Shown: positions 10,049 through 18,756, counted from the stretch's first letter. The stretch is 64,000 bases of DNA from Sorangium cellulosum (GCF_002950945.1 NZ_CP012673.1:6710501-6774500); one strand, 5' to 3'. Numbers and translations are program-made. Notes: generated by a model from the letters alone, not told the origin.

Positions 10049-12214
10049 TTGCCCCTCCTCGCGACACGCCACCTCACCGCGCTCGTCGCGCTCGCCGCGA
10101 GCGCGTGCTCGAGCGGCCCCGCGGCCGGCCCGGACGCGGGGCCTGCCTCGACCGGCAGCGCGGTCGCTCCCGCCGGGCCCACGGCGCCGCCCCCGGCCGC
10201 GGCCGCGCCCTTGCCCGCTCCCGTCCGCGAGGGCGGCGCGCTCGCCCGCGCGGCGGGGGAGGACGCCCTCTACGTGGCCGACGAGGACCACGGCGTGCTG
10301 CGCGTCGTGCCGCTGCCGCTCGACCCGGCGCGGCCGGGGGTGGGCGTGCCCGCGCCGGGCAGGCCCGCGCAGGTGCTCGCGCTCGGCGGGCAGGAGCGCC
10401 GCGTGCTCGCCACGGTCCGCGACCCGGGGCTGCTGCTCATCCTGCGGCCGGACCCGGCGGCGGGCCTCGTCGAGGTGGGCCGTGTCCCGCTGCCGGCCGA
10501 CGCGTGGGGGATCGCGGTCACGCCCGACGAGAGGACCGCGATCGTGACGTCGGCGTGGACCCACAAGGTCTCGGCCGTGGACCTCGAGACCGCGCGGATC
10601 CGGTGGACCGTCGACGTCGGCCGCGAGCCGCGCGGCGTCGCCGTGCTGCCCGACGGCGGCGCCGCGTACGTGAGCCACCTCGTCGGCGCGGATCTCACGC
10701 GCATCGACGGCCTCGGCGGGGCGCCCGCGGTGCGGCGCGTCGCCCTGCCCGCGGCGCCGCTGCGCGCCCCGTCGGGCGAGCGGCTGGCCGCCTCGCTGGG
10801 CTACGCGGTGGCGCTCTCCGAGGACGGGCGGCGCCTGTTCGCGGCGCGGCACGCGCTCGGCGCCATGGGCCACGCCGCCTGGTTCGGCGCCGCGACCGTG
10901 GACGTGCTGATCACCGGCCGCGACGAGCCGCTCGCCCCGCCGCACCACGGCAACCTGCCGGTGCTCAGGTCGGCGTTCGCGGAGCAGGTGATCACGCCGG
11001 AGAGCGTCATCACCCTGCCGGGCGCGAGCGTCACGCCCGTCACGCAGCCGCGCGCCGTGGCCTACCGCAAGCGCGCGCGCACGCTGCTCGTCGCGGGCGA
11101 GGGCGACGACCTCGTGCTCGAGGTGGACGCGACCGCGGTGGATCCCACGCTGGCGGTCGCGGCGCGGTACCAGGTCGGCGGCCGCTACGATCCACACATC
11201 CACGTGGCGGGCGCCTGCGGCGCGCCGACCGGCCTTGCGCTCTCGGCGGACGAGGCGACGGCGTGGGTGTTCTGCCGCTCAACCGGCGACGTGGCGTCGA
11301 TCCGGCTGCACGACGCGGCGGCGCCGGCTGCGGCCCCTCCAGGGAGCGCTGCCGCGGCGACGACGGCCGGCCCCGGGAGCGCGGCCGCCGCGGGGGGGCC
11401 GCCCCTGGAAGGCCCGGCGGCGCTGGTGCACGTCGCCGACGATCCGCTCGGCCCCGAGGTCGCGAAGGGCCGCCGGCTCTTCTACAGCGCGCTCGACGCC
11501 ACGGTGAGCGGCAATCTCGGGTGTGCGGGCTGCCACCCCGAGGGGCGCGACGACGGGTACGTCTGGCGCGAGGCCACGTTCAGCACCGCCGACGGCGAGC
11601 ACGCGAACTTCGTCGGACGGCCGGAGAACATCCCCGAGGTCGCCAGGAAGAAGGGGTACCCGCGGCGCACGCCGATGCTCGCCGGCAACGTCGGCGCGGC
11701 CGGGCCGTACGGGTGGCACGGCGAGAACGAGGATCTCCTCGGGAGGCTCCAGGCCGGCATGGCGCTGCACCGCTGGGGTGGGCTGCCGATCGATCACACG
11801 CCGGCGGGCCTCGGGGCGCGGGCGACCTACCTCGCGATGTTCGTGCGCCGCGGCCTCGTGACGCCGCCGCGATCCGGGGCGGGGTCGGACGAGCGCGTGA
11901 AGCGCGGCCGGGACATCTTCCACAGCGACGAGGCGAAGTGCGCCCGCTGTCACGTGCCGACGAGCGATTACACCGATCGCACGGCGTACCCGATGCCGAA
12001 GCGGCCGCCGCCTCCGGGGTACGACGAGGATCCGCGCCTCGAGTACAAGACGCCCTCGCTGCGCTTCGTGGGCGGGCGGCCCCCGTACCTGCACGACGGT
12101 CGCGCCGGCACGCTCGCGGAGCTCATCGAGAAGAACGCCGACTGGATGGGCAAGACCAGCCACCTCTCGCCCGAGGATCGGGCGGCGCTCGCGGCCTTCC
12201 TGGAGACGTTATGA
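10049..12214 (+). CDS. Di-haem cytochrome c / YVTN beta-propeller lipoprotein
   Basis: A 721-residue exported lipoprotein. The apparent start is TTG at 10049, because a stop lies 16 bp upstream in frame. The first 20 residues form a signal ending LAASAC, a lipobox. Residues about 60-450 are YncE/YVTN-like blades (DDHGVLRVVPL, TSAWTHKVSAVDL, GREPRGVAVLPDG). The C-terminal part has two haem sites, CAGCH at Cys492 and CARCH at Cys631, as in di-haem peroxidase-like cytochromes. A Pro/Ala-rich linker (about 420-455) joins the parts. The next gene starts inside its stop (ATGA), so the two are translationally coupled. A periplasmic or outer-membrane electron-transfer role is inferred; partner unknown. 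Confidence 0.82.
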   Translation: MPLLATRHLTALVALAASACSSGPAAGPDAGPASTGSAVAPAGPTAPPPAAAAPLPAPVREGGALARAAGEDALYVADEDHGVLRVVPLPLDPARPGVGVPAPGRPAQVLALGGQERRVLATVRDPGLLLILRPDPAAGLVEVGRVPLPADAWGIAVTPDERTAIVTSAWTHKVSAVDLETARIRWTVDVGREPRGVAVLPDGGAAYVSHLVGADLTRIDGLGGAPAVRRVALPAAPLRAPSGERLAASLGYAVALSEDGRRLFAARHALGAMGHAAWFGAATVDVLITGRDEPLAPPHHGNLPVLRSAFAEQVITPESVITLPGASVTPVTQPRAVAYRKRARTLLVAGEGDDLVLEVDATAVDPTLAVAARYQVGGRYDPHIHVAGACGAPTGLALSADEATAWVFCRSTGDVASIRLHDAAAPAAAPPGSAAAATTAGPGSAAAAGGPPLEGPAALVHVADDPLGPEVAKGRRLFYSALDATVSGNLGCAGCHPEGRDDGYVWREATFSTADGEHANFVGRPENIPEVARKKGYPRRTPMLAGNVGAAGPYGWHGENEDLLGRLQAGMALHRWGGLPIDHTPAGLGARATYLAMFVRRGLVTPPRSGAGSDERVKRGRDIFHSDEAKCARCHVPTSDYTDRTAYPMPKRPPPPGYDEDPRLEYKTPSLRFVGGRPPYLHDGRAGTLAELIEKNADWMGKTSHLSPEDRAALAAFLETL

Positions 12215-12846
12215 AGCCGCGCTTCGCCCTGATCGGCGCGATGGCCGCCGGCGTGGCCGGGATCCTGGCGGCGGCGCCCGGCGTGCCCGGCGCGCAGCAG
12301 GCAGGCGCGCCTCGAGCCGCCGCGCCCGGCGCGCCGCAAGCCGCCGCGCCCGGCGCGCCGCAAGCCGCCGCGCCGGGCGCACCGCAAGCCGCCGCGTCCC
12401 AGACCGCCGCGTCGGATGCCGGCGAGGAGCGCCCGCTCGACGCCGAGCCGTTCCCGGCCGAGCCGTCCAAGCAGCCCACCGCCGCCGAGTGGAAGGCGGC
12501 GCCGCGCGTCCGGCTCTCCCGCGTCGGTCCCGCGGCGGCGGGCTGCCGCGCCTACCGCGCGAGGGAGTGGCTGCGCCTCCGCTGTCCTGAGCTCACCGTC
12601 TCCGCGATCTCGCTGCTCGGCGGCAAGACCGAGGGCGTGGCCTTCTGGATCGATCCGCCCCGGGGCGGCAGCGAGCTCCCTCGCGGCGGCGAGGTGATGT
12701 TCCCGATCCGCCGCGGCGATCGGCGGGTGATCCAGATCCTGACCTTCGGCCCGGGGTACGACGGGCCGTTCACCTTGTTGCCCGCGATCGTCGTCCAGGA
12801 GCACTGGCTGGAAGGCGACCCGGCGCCGACCGTGACCGCCTCCTAG
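12211..12846 (+). CDS. Secreted Ala/Pro-rich hypothetical protein
   Basis: A 211-residue protein overlapping the cytochrome gene by ATGA, with GGAG five to six bases upstream. It opens with a signal-like hydrophobic segment (ALIGAMAAGVAGILAAA). A low-complexity region with about four copies of an AAAPGAPQ unit follows, then a compact domain (about residues 95-205) with two Cys residues (GCRAY and RLRCPEL) that could form a disulphide. I do not recognise the domain. Coupling to the cytochrome suggests a shared envelope process. The stop codon TAG lies within the left end of a repeat element, so the original C-terminus may have been altered by insertion. Confidence 0.65.
   Translation: MKPRFALIGAMAAGVAGILAAAPGVPGAQQAGAPRAAAPGAPQAAAPGAPQAAAPGAPQAAASQTAASDAGEERPLDAEPFPAEPSKQPTAAEWKAAPRVRLSRVGPAAAGCRAYRAREWLRLRCPELTVSAISLLGGKTEGVAFWIDPPRGGSELPRGGEVMFPIRRGDRRVIQILTFGPGYDGPFTLLPAIVVQEHWLEGDPAPTVTAS
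12318..12395 (+). repeat. In-frame 24-bp tandem repeat
   Basis: A 24-bp unit encoding AAAPGAPQ is repeated three to four times with few changes. It sits between the signal segment and the folded domain of the secreted hypothetical protein and acts as an extended linker. Copy number may vary among strains. Confidence 0.8.
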
Positions 12847-12993
12847 AACACCGATCACGTTGAGGAACGAGAGATGAACCGCCAAGGCGCCAAGGGCGCC
12901 AAGATATTTTCTTCTCCTTCTTGGCGTCCTTGGCGCCTTGGCGGTTCGAAAATCTGCTCGTTTCAGACGGGTTCAACCCGTTTGTCGCTCTAG
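12843..12993. repeat. CTAG-bounded palindromic repeat, copy 1
   Basis: A 151-bp element starting and ending with CTAG. Inside it, 19-bp arms GAACCGCCAAGGCGCCAAG and its exact reverse complement flank an A/T-rich loop with extra CTTGGCG units. A second copy occurs at 23375-23550 with the same outer sequence (ACACCGATCACGTTGA on the left, TTCAACCCGTT on the right). Here the left CTAG supplies the stop codon of the upstream gene, and the right end lies 5 bp before the next start codon. It looks like a miniature inverted-repeat element, with CTAG as a possible target duplication. Confidence 0.8.
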
Positions 12994-12998
12994 ACACC

Positions 12999-13943
12999 AT
13001 GCGATCCTCCACCACACCCGCCCTCTCCCTCCCCTCGTTGCTCCTCGCTGCCGCCTCGTGCGGCGTCCTCTCCGCCGCATGCGGCGCTTCTCCGACGGCG
13101 CCCGACGGCTCCCCGCCCGCCGGACCGGCGAACGCCACGGCTGGCGCGGCGACCTCCCCCTCGCCGACGCTCCAACCCGGGACGGCCGCGGCCCAACCCG
13201 GGACGGCCGCGGCCCAACCCGGGACGGCCGCCGCGCAAACCGGCAGCGAGCCGGCCGCCGCCTCCGCCGCCCCGGCGACGCCCTCGGACGGCTGCCCGGA
13301 CGGCATGGCCCGGGTCCCCGGGGGGAGCTTCGTGATGGGCCCGCTCAAGGTGAAGGCCACCGTGGCCGACCTGTGCATGGACAGGACCGAGGTCACCGCC
13401 GAGGCCTACGCCGAGTGTGTCAAGGCCGGCAAGTGCACGGATACACTGGCGAATTGCGCCAAGGAGGCGTCGACCTACGGCGTGGCCGGCAAGGAGAAGC
13501 AGCCGATGGTCTGCGTCGACTTCACGCAGGCCGAGGCCTACTGCACGGCGCAGGGCAAGCGGCTGCCGCGAGACGACGAGTGGGAGTGGGCCGCCCGCGG
13601 CGGCGAGGAGGCGCGGCCGTACCCGTGGGGCCCCGAGGCCCCGAAGGATCAGCTCTGCTGGTCCGGCGGCGGCACCGTGCGCAAGACCGCGTGCGACGTC
13701 GGCAGCTTCCCCGCGGGCGCCACCCCGCAGGGCATCCAGGACCTCGCCGGCAACGTCTTCGAGTGGACCAAGAGCGCCAACGATGGCAGCGGCAAGATGC
13801 GCGTCGCCCGCGGCGGCAGCTGGCGCGACGGCATCCCGCCGCTCGTCAGGACGGCGCGGCCGGGCGGCTTCGAGGTCACTTACCGGTGCGGCTTCCTCGG
13901 GATCCGCTGCGTCGTCGAGCCGCCGGCGCAGGCCGCCAAGTAG
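12999..13943 (+). CDS. FGE-sulfatase-fold (SUMF1-like) lipoprotein
   Basis: A 314-residue exported lipoprotein of the formylglycine-generating-enzyme fold. The ATG at 12999 is followed by a signal with a lipobox (LSAAC). A linker with three PGTAAAQ repeats comes next, then the domain: GMARVPGGSFVMG, RTEVTAEAYAECVKAG, RLPRDDEWEWAARGG, YPWGPE, DLAGNVFEWT and RVARGGSWRDG, ending in GIRCVVE. These are the standard blocks of the family. Whether it oxidises a sulfatase Cys is uncertain, because many bacterial members have no such activity and I cannot place the copper-binding Cys pair with confidence. There is no Shine-Dalgarno; the repeat element forms its leader. Confidence 0.85.
   Translation: MRSSTTPALSLPSLLLAAASCGVLSAACGASPTAPDGSPPAGPANATAGAATSPSPTLQPGTAAAQPGTAAAQPGTAAAQTGSEPAAASAAPATPSDGCPDGMARVPGGSFVMGPLKVKATVADLCMDRTEVTAEAYAECVKAGKCTDTLANCAKEASTYGVAGKEKQPMVCVDFTQAEAYCTAQGKRLPRDDEWEWAARGGEEARPYPWGPEAPKDQLCWSGGGTVRKTACDVGSFPAGATPQGIQDLAGNVFEWTKSANDGSGKMRVARGGSWRDGIPPLVRTARPGGFEVTYRCGFLGIRCVVEPPAQAAK
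13171..13234 (+). repeat. In-frame 21-bp tandem repeat (PGTAAAQ)
   Basis: Three near-perfect 21-bp copies encode a PGTAAAQ linker between the lipidated N-terminus and the FGE fold. The neighbouring secreted protein has an unrelated Ala/Pro repeat in the same position. Confidence 0.85.
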
Positions 13944-14040
13944 CTCTTCGCATCGCCGGCCGTCTGGCGCTCCTGCGGTCGCGCGGCGCGCTCACGTCGC
14001 GGGCGCGGCGGCAGGAGCGCTGGCCGGCGCCTCCGCGTGT

Positions 14041-14964
14041 TCACGACGCGTCGGGAGCGGAGAGCCAGGTCGCCAGCGCCTCGGGCGTGAACGAGAGCAC
14101 CACCTCCCCCACCCGGTCCTGCCCCACGCGGTCGAGCCGCTCCGCGAGCGCGGCGTGCTCCGCCTCGGTCAGCGGCCGGCCGAGCCGCATCGCGCACAGC
14201 CGGACCGTCATCTGAAGCTCCCCGCGCTCCTCCGCCTCTTTGATCGCCTCTTGGATCCCCTCTTTGATCCTCCGCGCGGTGAACTGCTCGAACCATTCCC
14301 GGGTTTCCACGATCAAATCCCTCTCTTCCGCCGGCAGCGCAGGAAGGAGATCCTCCGGCACCTCGAAGCTTAGCCGAACGAGCCACGGCAGCGCCACCCG
14401 TCGCTCCCACGCGTCCTCGGGCAGCTCCGCCAGGTCCCGCAGCGCCGCTCGCCTCACCCGCGCCGAGCCGAGCAGCCGCAGGAGCACGGTGCTCCTCGCG
14501 CGCGGCAGCTCGGCGATCACCACGATCCGGACCCGCCACCCCGGCGCCGGCAGGCCGTACAGGCCCTCCGGCCCGGCGGCGTCCTGCACGAACCCGAACT
14601 CGCGCAGCACCCCGTCGGGCCGCCCGGCGCTCAGCAGCCACGTCGCCGGCACCGGCAGCTGGCGCTCGGCGCGCAGCTCGAGCGTGTGGTGCCACTGGTA
14701 CCGCTTGCGCATGCAGCCGTGGAACTCGGCCGGATCCAGCGCGGCGCTGAAGACCTCGACCATCCCCGGCTCCGACGCCATCGAGCGCAGCAGGCCGGGC
14801 TCGATCTCGGGGTGGGCGCGCAGCTGCTCCGGATCGGGCACGTGCCAGACGTCGATCCGTTGGGCGTCGCCGGGCGGCACCTCCACCTCGGTCTCGGCCG
14901 ACCCCACGAGCACGAAGACATCCCGGAGGATGTTCTTGCCGAGCTGATCCAGACGGAAGTACAT
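14041..14964 (-). CDS. Conserved hypothetical, Rpn/YhgA-like nuclease-family relative
   Basis: A 307-residue soluble protein. The N-terminal part (VFVLVGSAETEVEVP, RIDVWHVPDPEQ) and the long C-terminal helix (RIKEGIQEAIKEAEERGELQ), followed by a helical AMRLGRPLTEAEHAAL segment, resemble myxobacterial paralogues related to the Rpn/YhgA putative transposase-nuclease family. Those proteins occur in many copies and have a PD-(D/E)XK-like core. I see no clear catalytic D...ExK set, so nuclease activity is not claimed. It is convergent with the FGE lipoprotein gene, with a 97-bp gap. Confidence 0.6.
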   Translation of the reverse strand: MYFRLDQLGKNILRDVFVLVGSAETEVEVPPGDAQRIDVWHVPDPEQLRAHPEIEPGLLRSMASEPGMVEVFSAALDPAEFHGCMRKRYQWHHTLELRAERQLPVPATWLLSAGRPDGVLREFGFVQDAAGPEGLYGLPAPGWRVRIVVIAELPRARSTVLLRLLGSARVRRAALRDLAELPEDAWERRVALPWLVRLSFEVPEDLLPALPAEERDLIVETREWFEQFTARRIKEGIQEAIKEAEERGELQMTVRLCAMRLGRPLTEAEHAALAERLDRVGQDRVGEVVLSFTPEALATWLSAPDAS

Positions 14965-15082
14965 CGCCGGCCGCCCCTACCACGGCGCAGACCGACGGGA
15001 CACTTCGCGGCGGCGCCCGGGTACCCGCCCGCCTGGCGGCTTGCGTCTCTGCCCTGTACACCACACGTCCGCTCCAAGGAAC

Positions 15083-15478
15083 ATGCACACCGACGAACCG
15101 TACCTGATGCCCTCCTACGTCAAGCTCCTCGTCGCCGACGCGGAGCGCTCCGCCTCGTTCTACGGGCTGCTCGGCTTCACCCGCGTCCACCAGGATCCGG
15201 TGTTCGTCCACCTGCGCTGGGCGCGGTACGCCGACCTCTTCCTCGTCGCGACCCCGCCGGGCGTCGCGCTCGCGGGGCAGCGCGGCGTCGGCGTCATCGT
15301 CTGCTTCAGCGCCACCGGCGATCTCGCCATCGAGACCATCGCGGCGCGCGCCACGGCGGCCGGCGCGGCCGTGGATGGGCCGCGCGAGCAGCCCTGGCAC
15401 ACCCGGGAGGCCGTGATCACCGATCCCGACGGATACCGCCTCTGCTTCGTCGAGCCGAGCACGGCCGTCGTGGTGTGA
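15083..15478 (+). CDS. VOC-family (glyoxalase/bleomycin-resistance fold) protein
   Basis: A 131-residue protein of the vicinal-oxygen-chelate superfamily. It contains the paired beta-alpha-beta pattern: VKLLVADAERSASFYGLLGF near the start, FVHLRWARYADLFLV in the middle, and ITDPDGYRLCFVEP at the end, where the Glu is the usual metal-ligand position. AAGGA precedes the ATG at 15083, which is preferred to an upstream start. VOC proteins include lyases, dioxygenases and drug-binding proteins; nothing here selects among them. It stands alone and is divergent from the hypothetical at 14041-14964. Confidence 0.82.
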   Translation: MHTDEPYLMPSYVKLLVADAERSASFYGLLGFTRVHQDPVFVHLRWARYADLFLVATPPGVALAGQRGVGVIVCFSATGDLAIETIAARATAAGAAVDGPREQPWHTREAVITDPDGYRLCFVEPSTAVVV

Positions 15479-15846
15479 TCGCGCGCCCGCGCCGGGAGCC
15501 ACGGCGCGTCACGCGACACGACAGCGCAACAGCACCAACAAGGCGCTGCCCCATTCCACGCAATGCTCGCCTCTTCAACGTGGATCGATTGCGTCGCGCA
15601 CGACGAGAGCCAGCGCGCGTGCGGGTCCGACGGGGCGCTCGATTCGAGAGGTCGCCGCGCGCTGCGCGACGGCGGCGCCTCGATCGCGAGCTGAGGTCGC
15701 CTGATCAGGCGTCTCCCGACCACACAGCGCGCGACAAGCGACTGCACCCCGGCCCTCGACTTCGGGGATGATCCGCCACTGGACATCGGCCGCCGCCCGT
15801 CTCAGGCTCTCGCTCGAGCGCGAGGCTCTTAGTCTGAGGAGGAATC
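15479..15846. other. Intergenic region, no supported gene
   Basis: No conserved coding or RNA feature is visible. Only a strong Shine-Dalgarno (GAGGAGG at its right end) for the next gene is clear. Confidence 0.4.
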
Positions 15847-16656
15847 ATGCAGATCGACTTCGACATGCCGGTGGTCGCCGACGGCGGCCTCGATGCGGGC
15901 GTGCTCGACCGGGTCCTCGTCGACCGGGAGCGAGGCGTCCTGACCCACGTGGTGCTCCGCTCCCCGCTCGCGAGCGAGGAGCTGCTCGTCTCGATGGACC
16001 TCGTGCAGGGCACCGCGGAGGGGCGCCTCCGCCTGCGATCCGGCCGAGACGAGCTCATCGCGCTGCCTCGGTACTACGAGGGACGGACGACCGCGCAGCC
16101 GCAGGGGCGCGTCGACACCTCGCTCGTCCCGCAGCCGCCCGAGCGGCGGCAGGAGCTGGAGGACGCGCTGGGCGTCACCGGAGATACGGTCGAGCTCGGC
16201 CCCGAGACGCGGGTGATGACCGCCGACGAGGCCGAGGTGCAGCTCATGGGCGTCGGCGCGAACGATCCCGGCAACGACATCTCGCGCCTCCACGTGCGTG
16301 GCCCCGCGGGCGCCGAGGCCTACTTCCCCGCGTCCTGGATCGACGTGATGCGCGAGGACGTGGTGGCGCTCACGGTGACACGCGATGACGTCCTGCGGGC
16401 GCACCCCTCTCCCCGGCTGCCGGACGGGAAGCTCACGGACCTCGAGGGCCTCTCCGGCATGGGCGGGCTCGACGGCGACACGCCCGAGGAGGTGTTCGGC
16501 GAGGACTTCGTCGACGAGCTCCGCGGCAAGGGCGGCATGGTGCTCAACGTGCCCGGGGCCAGGGGCCCGGCGGAGCCGGCGGATGGCCGAGCGGCCGAGC
16601 CCGTCGACGCGGGCGCGGCCGGCAGCGCGGAGCGACGGCACCCGCCGCGCGGGTAG
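15847..16656 (+). CDS. PRC-barrel-like hypothetical protein
   Basis: A 269-residue soluble, acidic protein with an ideal GAGGAGG ribosome site. Residues about 10-80 (VVADGGLDAGVLDRVLVD then GVLTHVVLRSPL) and about 115-170 (ALTVTRDDVLRAHPSP-like strand pattern) have the short beta-strand rhythm of PRC-barrel domains. The middle includes a TADEAEVQLMGVGAND segment. The C-terminal about 35 residues are Ala/Gly-rich and probably disordered. PRC-barrels bind RNA, proteins or small ligands in different contexts, so no function is assigned. Confidence 0.6.
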   Translation: MQIDFDMPVVADGGLDAGVLDRVLVDRERGVLTHVVLRSPLASEELLVSMDLVQGTAEGRLRLRSGRDELIALPRYYEGRTTAQPQGRVDTSLVPQPPERRQELEDALGVTGDTVELGPETRVMTADEAEVQLMGVGANDPGNDISRLHVRGPAGAEAYFPASWIDVMREDVVALTVTRDDVLRAHPSPRLPDGKLTDLEGLSGMGGLDGDTPEEVFGEDFVDELRGKGGMVLNVPGARGPAEPADGRAAEPVDAGAAGSAERRHPPRG

Positions 16657-16823
16657 GTCGACGGCCCGGCGAGACGGCGCCGATGCGCGCCGCGGCGCCG
16701 CGCCCGGGTGGACTCCACGCCTCCAGCGCCCCAATCGCGCTTCGCCCGCGGCGGACCGCGGCATCACGTCGAACCCGCCGGAGCCTTGACAGCGATGCTC
16801 GCGCGTGCTCGTCTCCGCGCGAA

Positions 16824-17768
16824 ATGGACCCGCACGACAAGGGGCCGAGCCCGGACGCCCGCACCGCCAGCGTCCTGGATCCGGCCGCGGTGGCGGAGAC
16901 GTTCCGCCGCGAGATCCGGGCGCAGCTCGCCGCGCTGCCGGAGCCGCTGTTCCTGGTCGGCGTGCTCGCGGCGGATCACGGCCCTTCGTACACGTACGCG
17001 GAGTACACGCGGAAGGCGTGCGAGGACGTGGGGGTGCGCTTCGAGATCCGCCATGCCACGCGGCTCAGCGCCGAGACCGCCATCCGCTCGGCGAACGAGG
17101 ACCGGGGCGTACACGGGATCATGGTGTACTATCCGATCTTCGGCACCGAGCAGGACGTGTACCTGCGGGACACCGTCGATCCGTCCAAGGACATCGAGGG
17201 TCTGCACACGTTCTGGGCACGTTGCCTGTACGAGAACAAGCGCTTCCTCGATGAGGGCAAGGGCAGAAAGGCGATCCTGCCCTGCACCCCGCTCGCCATC
17301 CTCAAGCTGGTCGAGGCAGCGGGCTTCTTCGGCGGCGGGGAGCGGCCGCTCGAGGGCCGGAGCGTGTGCATCTTCAACCGCAGCGAGGTGGTCGGGAGGC
17401 CGCTCGCGAGCATGATGGCGCACGACGGGGCCCACGTGACGTCGTTCGACATCGACGGTCCGCTGCTCTTCGTCCCCAGCGCCTCCGGCGACTCCCACGA
17501 GGTGCACGAGACGACCGTGGACCGGGCGAGCGCGCTGCGGCAGGCGGACATCGTCGTGACCGGCGTTCCGTCGCGGAGCTTCCCCCATGTGCAGGCCGCC
17601 GAGATCCGCGAGGGCAGCCTGTGTATCAACTTCTCCACCTTCAAGAACTTCAGCGACGACATCCAGAGCAAGGCCAAGGTGTTCGTGCCCCGCGTCGGTC
17701 CCATGACGGTGACCATGGCGATCCGCAACAGCCTGCGGCTCTACAGGAACGCCCACCGGGGCGGGTGA
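16824..17768 (+). CDS. Methylenetetrahydrofolate dehydrogenase, yeast MTD1-like
   Basis: A 314-residue FolD-superfamily enzyme predicted to oxidise 5,10-methylene-THF with NAD. It follows the monofunctional yeast Mtd1 pattern rather than E. coli FolD: YYPIFGTEQDVYLRD, SKDIEGLHTFWARCLYENKR, ILPCTPLAILKLVEAAGFF, RSEVVGRPLASMMAHDGAHV, VVTGVPS and CINFSTFKNFSDD all match Mtd1-like positions as I recall them. The ATG at 16824 is the best start by similarity, since the roughly 47 residues upstream are Arg-rich; no clear Shine-Dalgarno is seen. It is a single gene, with no folate neighbours visible. Confidence 0.87.
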   Translation: MDPHDKGPSPDARTASVLDPAAVAETFRREIRAQLAALPEPLFLVGVLAADHGPSYTYAEYTRKACEDVGVRFEIRHATRLSAETAIRSANEDRGVHGIMVYYPIFGTEQDVYLRDTVDPSKDIEGLHTFWARCLYENKRFLDEGKGRKAILPCTPLAILKLVEAAGFFGGGERPLEGRSVCIFNRSEVVGRPLASMMAHDGAHVTSFDIDGPLLFVPSASGDSHEVHETTVDRASALRQADIVVTGVPSRSFPHVQAAEIREGSLCINFSTFKNFSDDIQSKAKVFVPRVGPMTVTMAIRNSLRLYRNAHRGG

Positions 17769-17835
17769 GCCGCGGCCCGGGCGCCGCGGGCCCGGGACAT
17801 CGCCGCGCGCGCGACGCCGCCTCGGCGCGCCGGCG

Positions 17836-18060
17836 TCAGCCCCCGGTCCACACCGGCGTGTGCTCGCGCGCCCACGCCTCGAACGTCCTCGGCTTTCGCC
17901 CCATCACGCGCTCGACGGTGTCGGTCTGCACCGCGGCGTTCCCCGCGCGGATGCGCTCGATGAGCTCGCCCAGGGCCGCCGCGAGCGACGCGGGCATCCC
18001 GGCCTCGATCATCCTCCGCTTGACGGCGTCGACCGAGATGTCCACGCGCCGGAGCGGCAT
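17836..18060 (-). pseudogene. C-terminal remnant of an NmrA-type NAD(P)-binding protein
   Basis: About 70 residues remain of an SDR/NmrA-family protein: RRVDISVDAVKRRMIEAG, then ASLAAALGELIERIRAG, then VERVMGRKPRTFEAWAREH before the stop at 17836. These match the last quarter of NmrA-like NAD(P)-binding proteins. The Rossmann core and N-terminus are missing. Upstream in this direction, similarity ends at about 18060, where the next frame becomes a LysR remnant on the other strand. A longer frame to 18180 exists but is not NmrA-like. Non-functional. Confidence 0.72.
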
Positions 18061-18071
18061 GCCGAGCACAC

Positions 18072-18664
18072 TGCACGTCCACCCGGAGGTGAGCGTGGAG
18101 ATGGTCTGCACCGACCGCGTGGTCGACCTCGTCGCCGAGGGGTTCGACGCCGCGCTGCGGTTCGGGGTGCCCAGCGACACGTCGCTCGTCGCGCGCCGCG
18201 TCGGGGTCCTCCCGCGTTACCTCGTGGCCGCGCCCGCGTACCTCGCGCGGCGCGGCGCCCCACGCGCGCCGGCGGATCTCGCGGACCACGACGCGCTCGT
18301 CTTCCACGGGGCGCGCCCGGGGGAGCCGCCCGGCGCGCGGTGGGTGCTGCACCGCGGCCCGCGGCGCGCGGAGGTGCACGTCACGCCGCGGGCCATCGCG
18401 AACAGCCGCGACGCCTTGCACCACCTCGCGCTCGCCGGCCTCGGCGTCGCGACGCTGCCCGCCCTCCGCTGCGAGCGCGACCTCGACGAGGGCCGGCTCG
18501 CGCGGGTGCTCGAGGAGTGGAGCCCGATCGACGCGGCGCTCCACGTGGTCTATCCGGGGACACGGCACCTCTCGCCGAAGGTCAAGGTGTTCCTCGACCT
18601 CGTGCGCGAGCGCATGGCCCCGCTGCTGCGCGACCGGCGCGGGGCCGGCAAGGCAGGCCGCTGA
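18072..18664 (+). pseudogene. LysR-family regulator lacking its DNA-binding half
   Basis: About 195 residues corresponding to the effector-binding domain of a LysR regulator: HPEVSVEMVCTDRVVDLVAE, GFDAALRFG, LVARRVGVLPRYLVAAPAYL, and near the end GLGVATLPALRCERDL with VYPGTRHLSPKVKVFLDLV. The winged helix-turn-helix and linker helix are gone. No ribosome site or start codon suits the fragment, so it is probably not expressed. It abuts the NmrA remnant head to head. Confidence 0.75.
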
Positions 18665-18720
18665 ACACGCCCGCGCGTCGGCGGCTCATCTCCACGGGAG
18701 CGGCCGTCCTGGTCTCCCGC

Positions 18721-18748
18721 GTCAGCAATCCTTGGTGGGATTGTTGAC
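18721..18748. terminator. Candidate bidirectional stem-loop
   Basis: GTCAGCAATCC and GGATTGTTGAC pair over 10 of 11 positions with a six-base loop. It lies between the plus-strand LysR remnant end and the minus-strand lipoprotein stop, as expected of a shared terminator. No T-run follows on either strand, so Rho-independent action is uncertain. Confidence 0.4.
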
Positions 18749-18756
18749 ACGTGTGG

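Noticed and set aside
12921..12998. N-terminal extension of the FGE lipoprotein through the palindromic repeat
   Set aside because: The added residues come from the repeat. The lipoprotein signal begins at the ATG at 12999.
17860..18747. Arg-rich plus-strand frame over the NmrA/LysR remnants as a separate gene
   Set aside because: No domain or ribosome site; the LysR similarity is in another frame.
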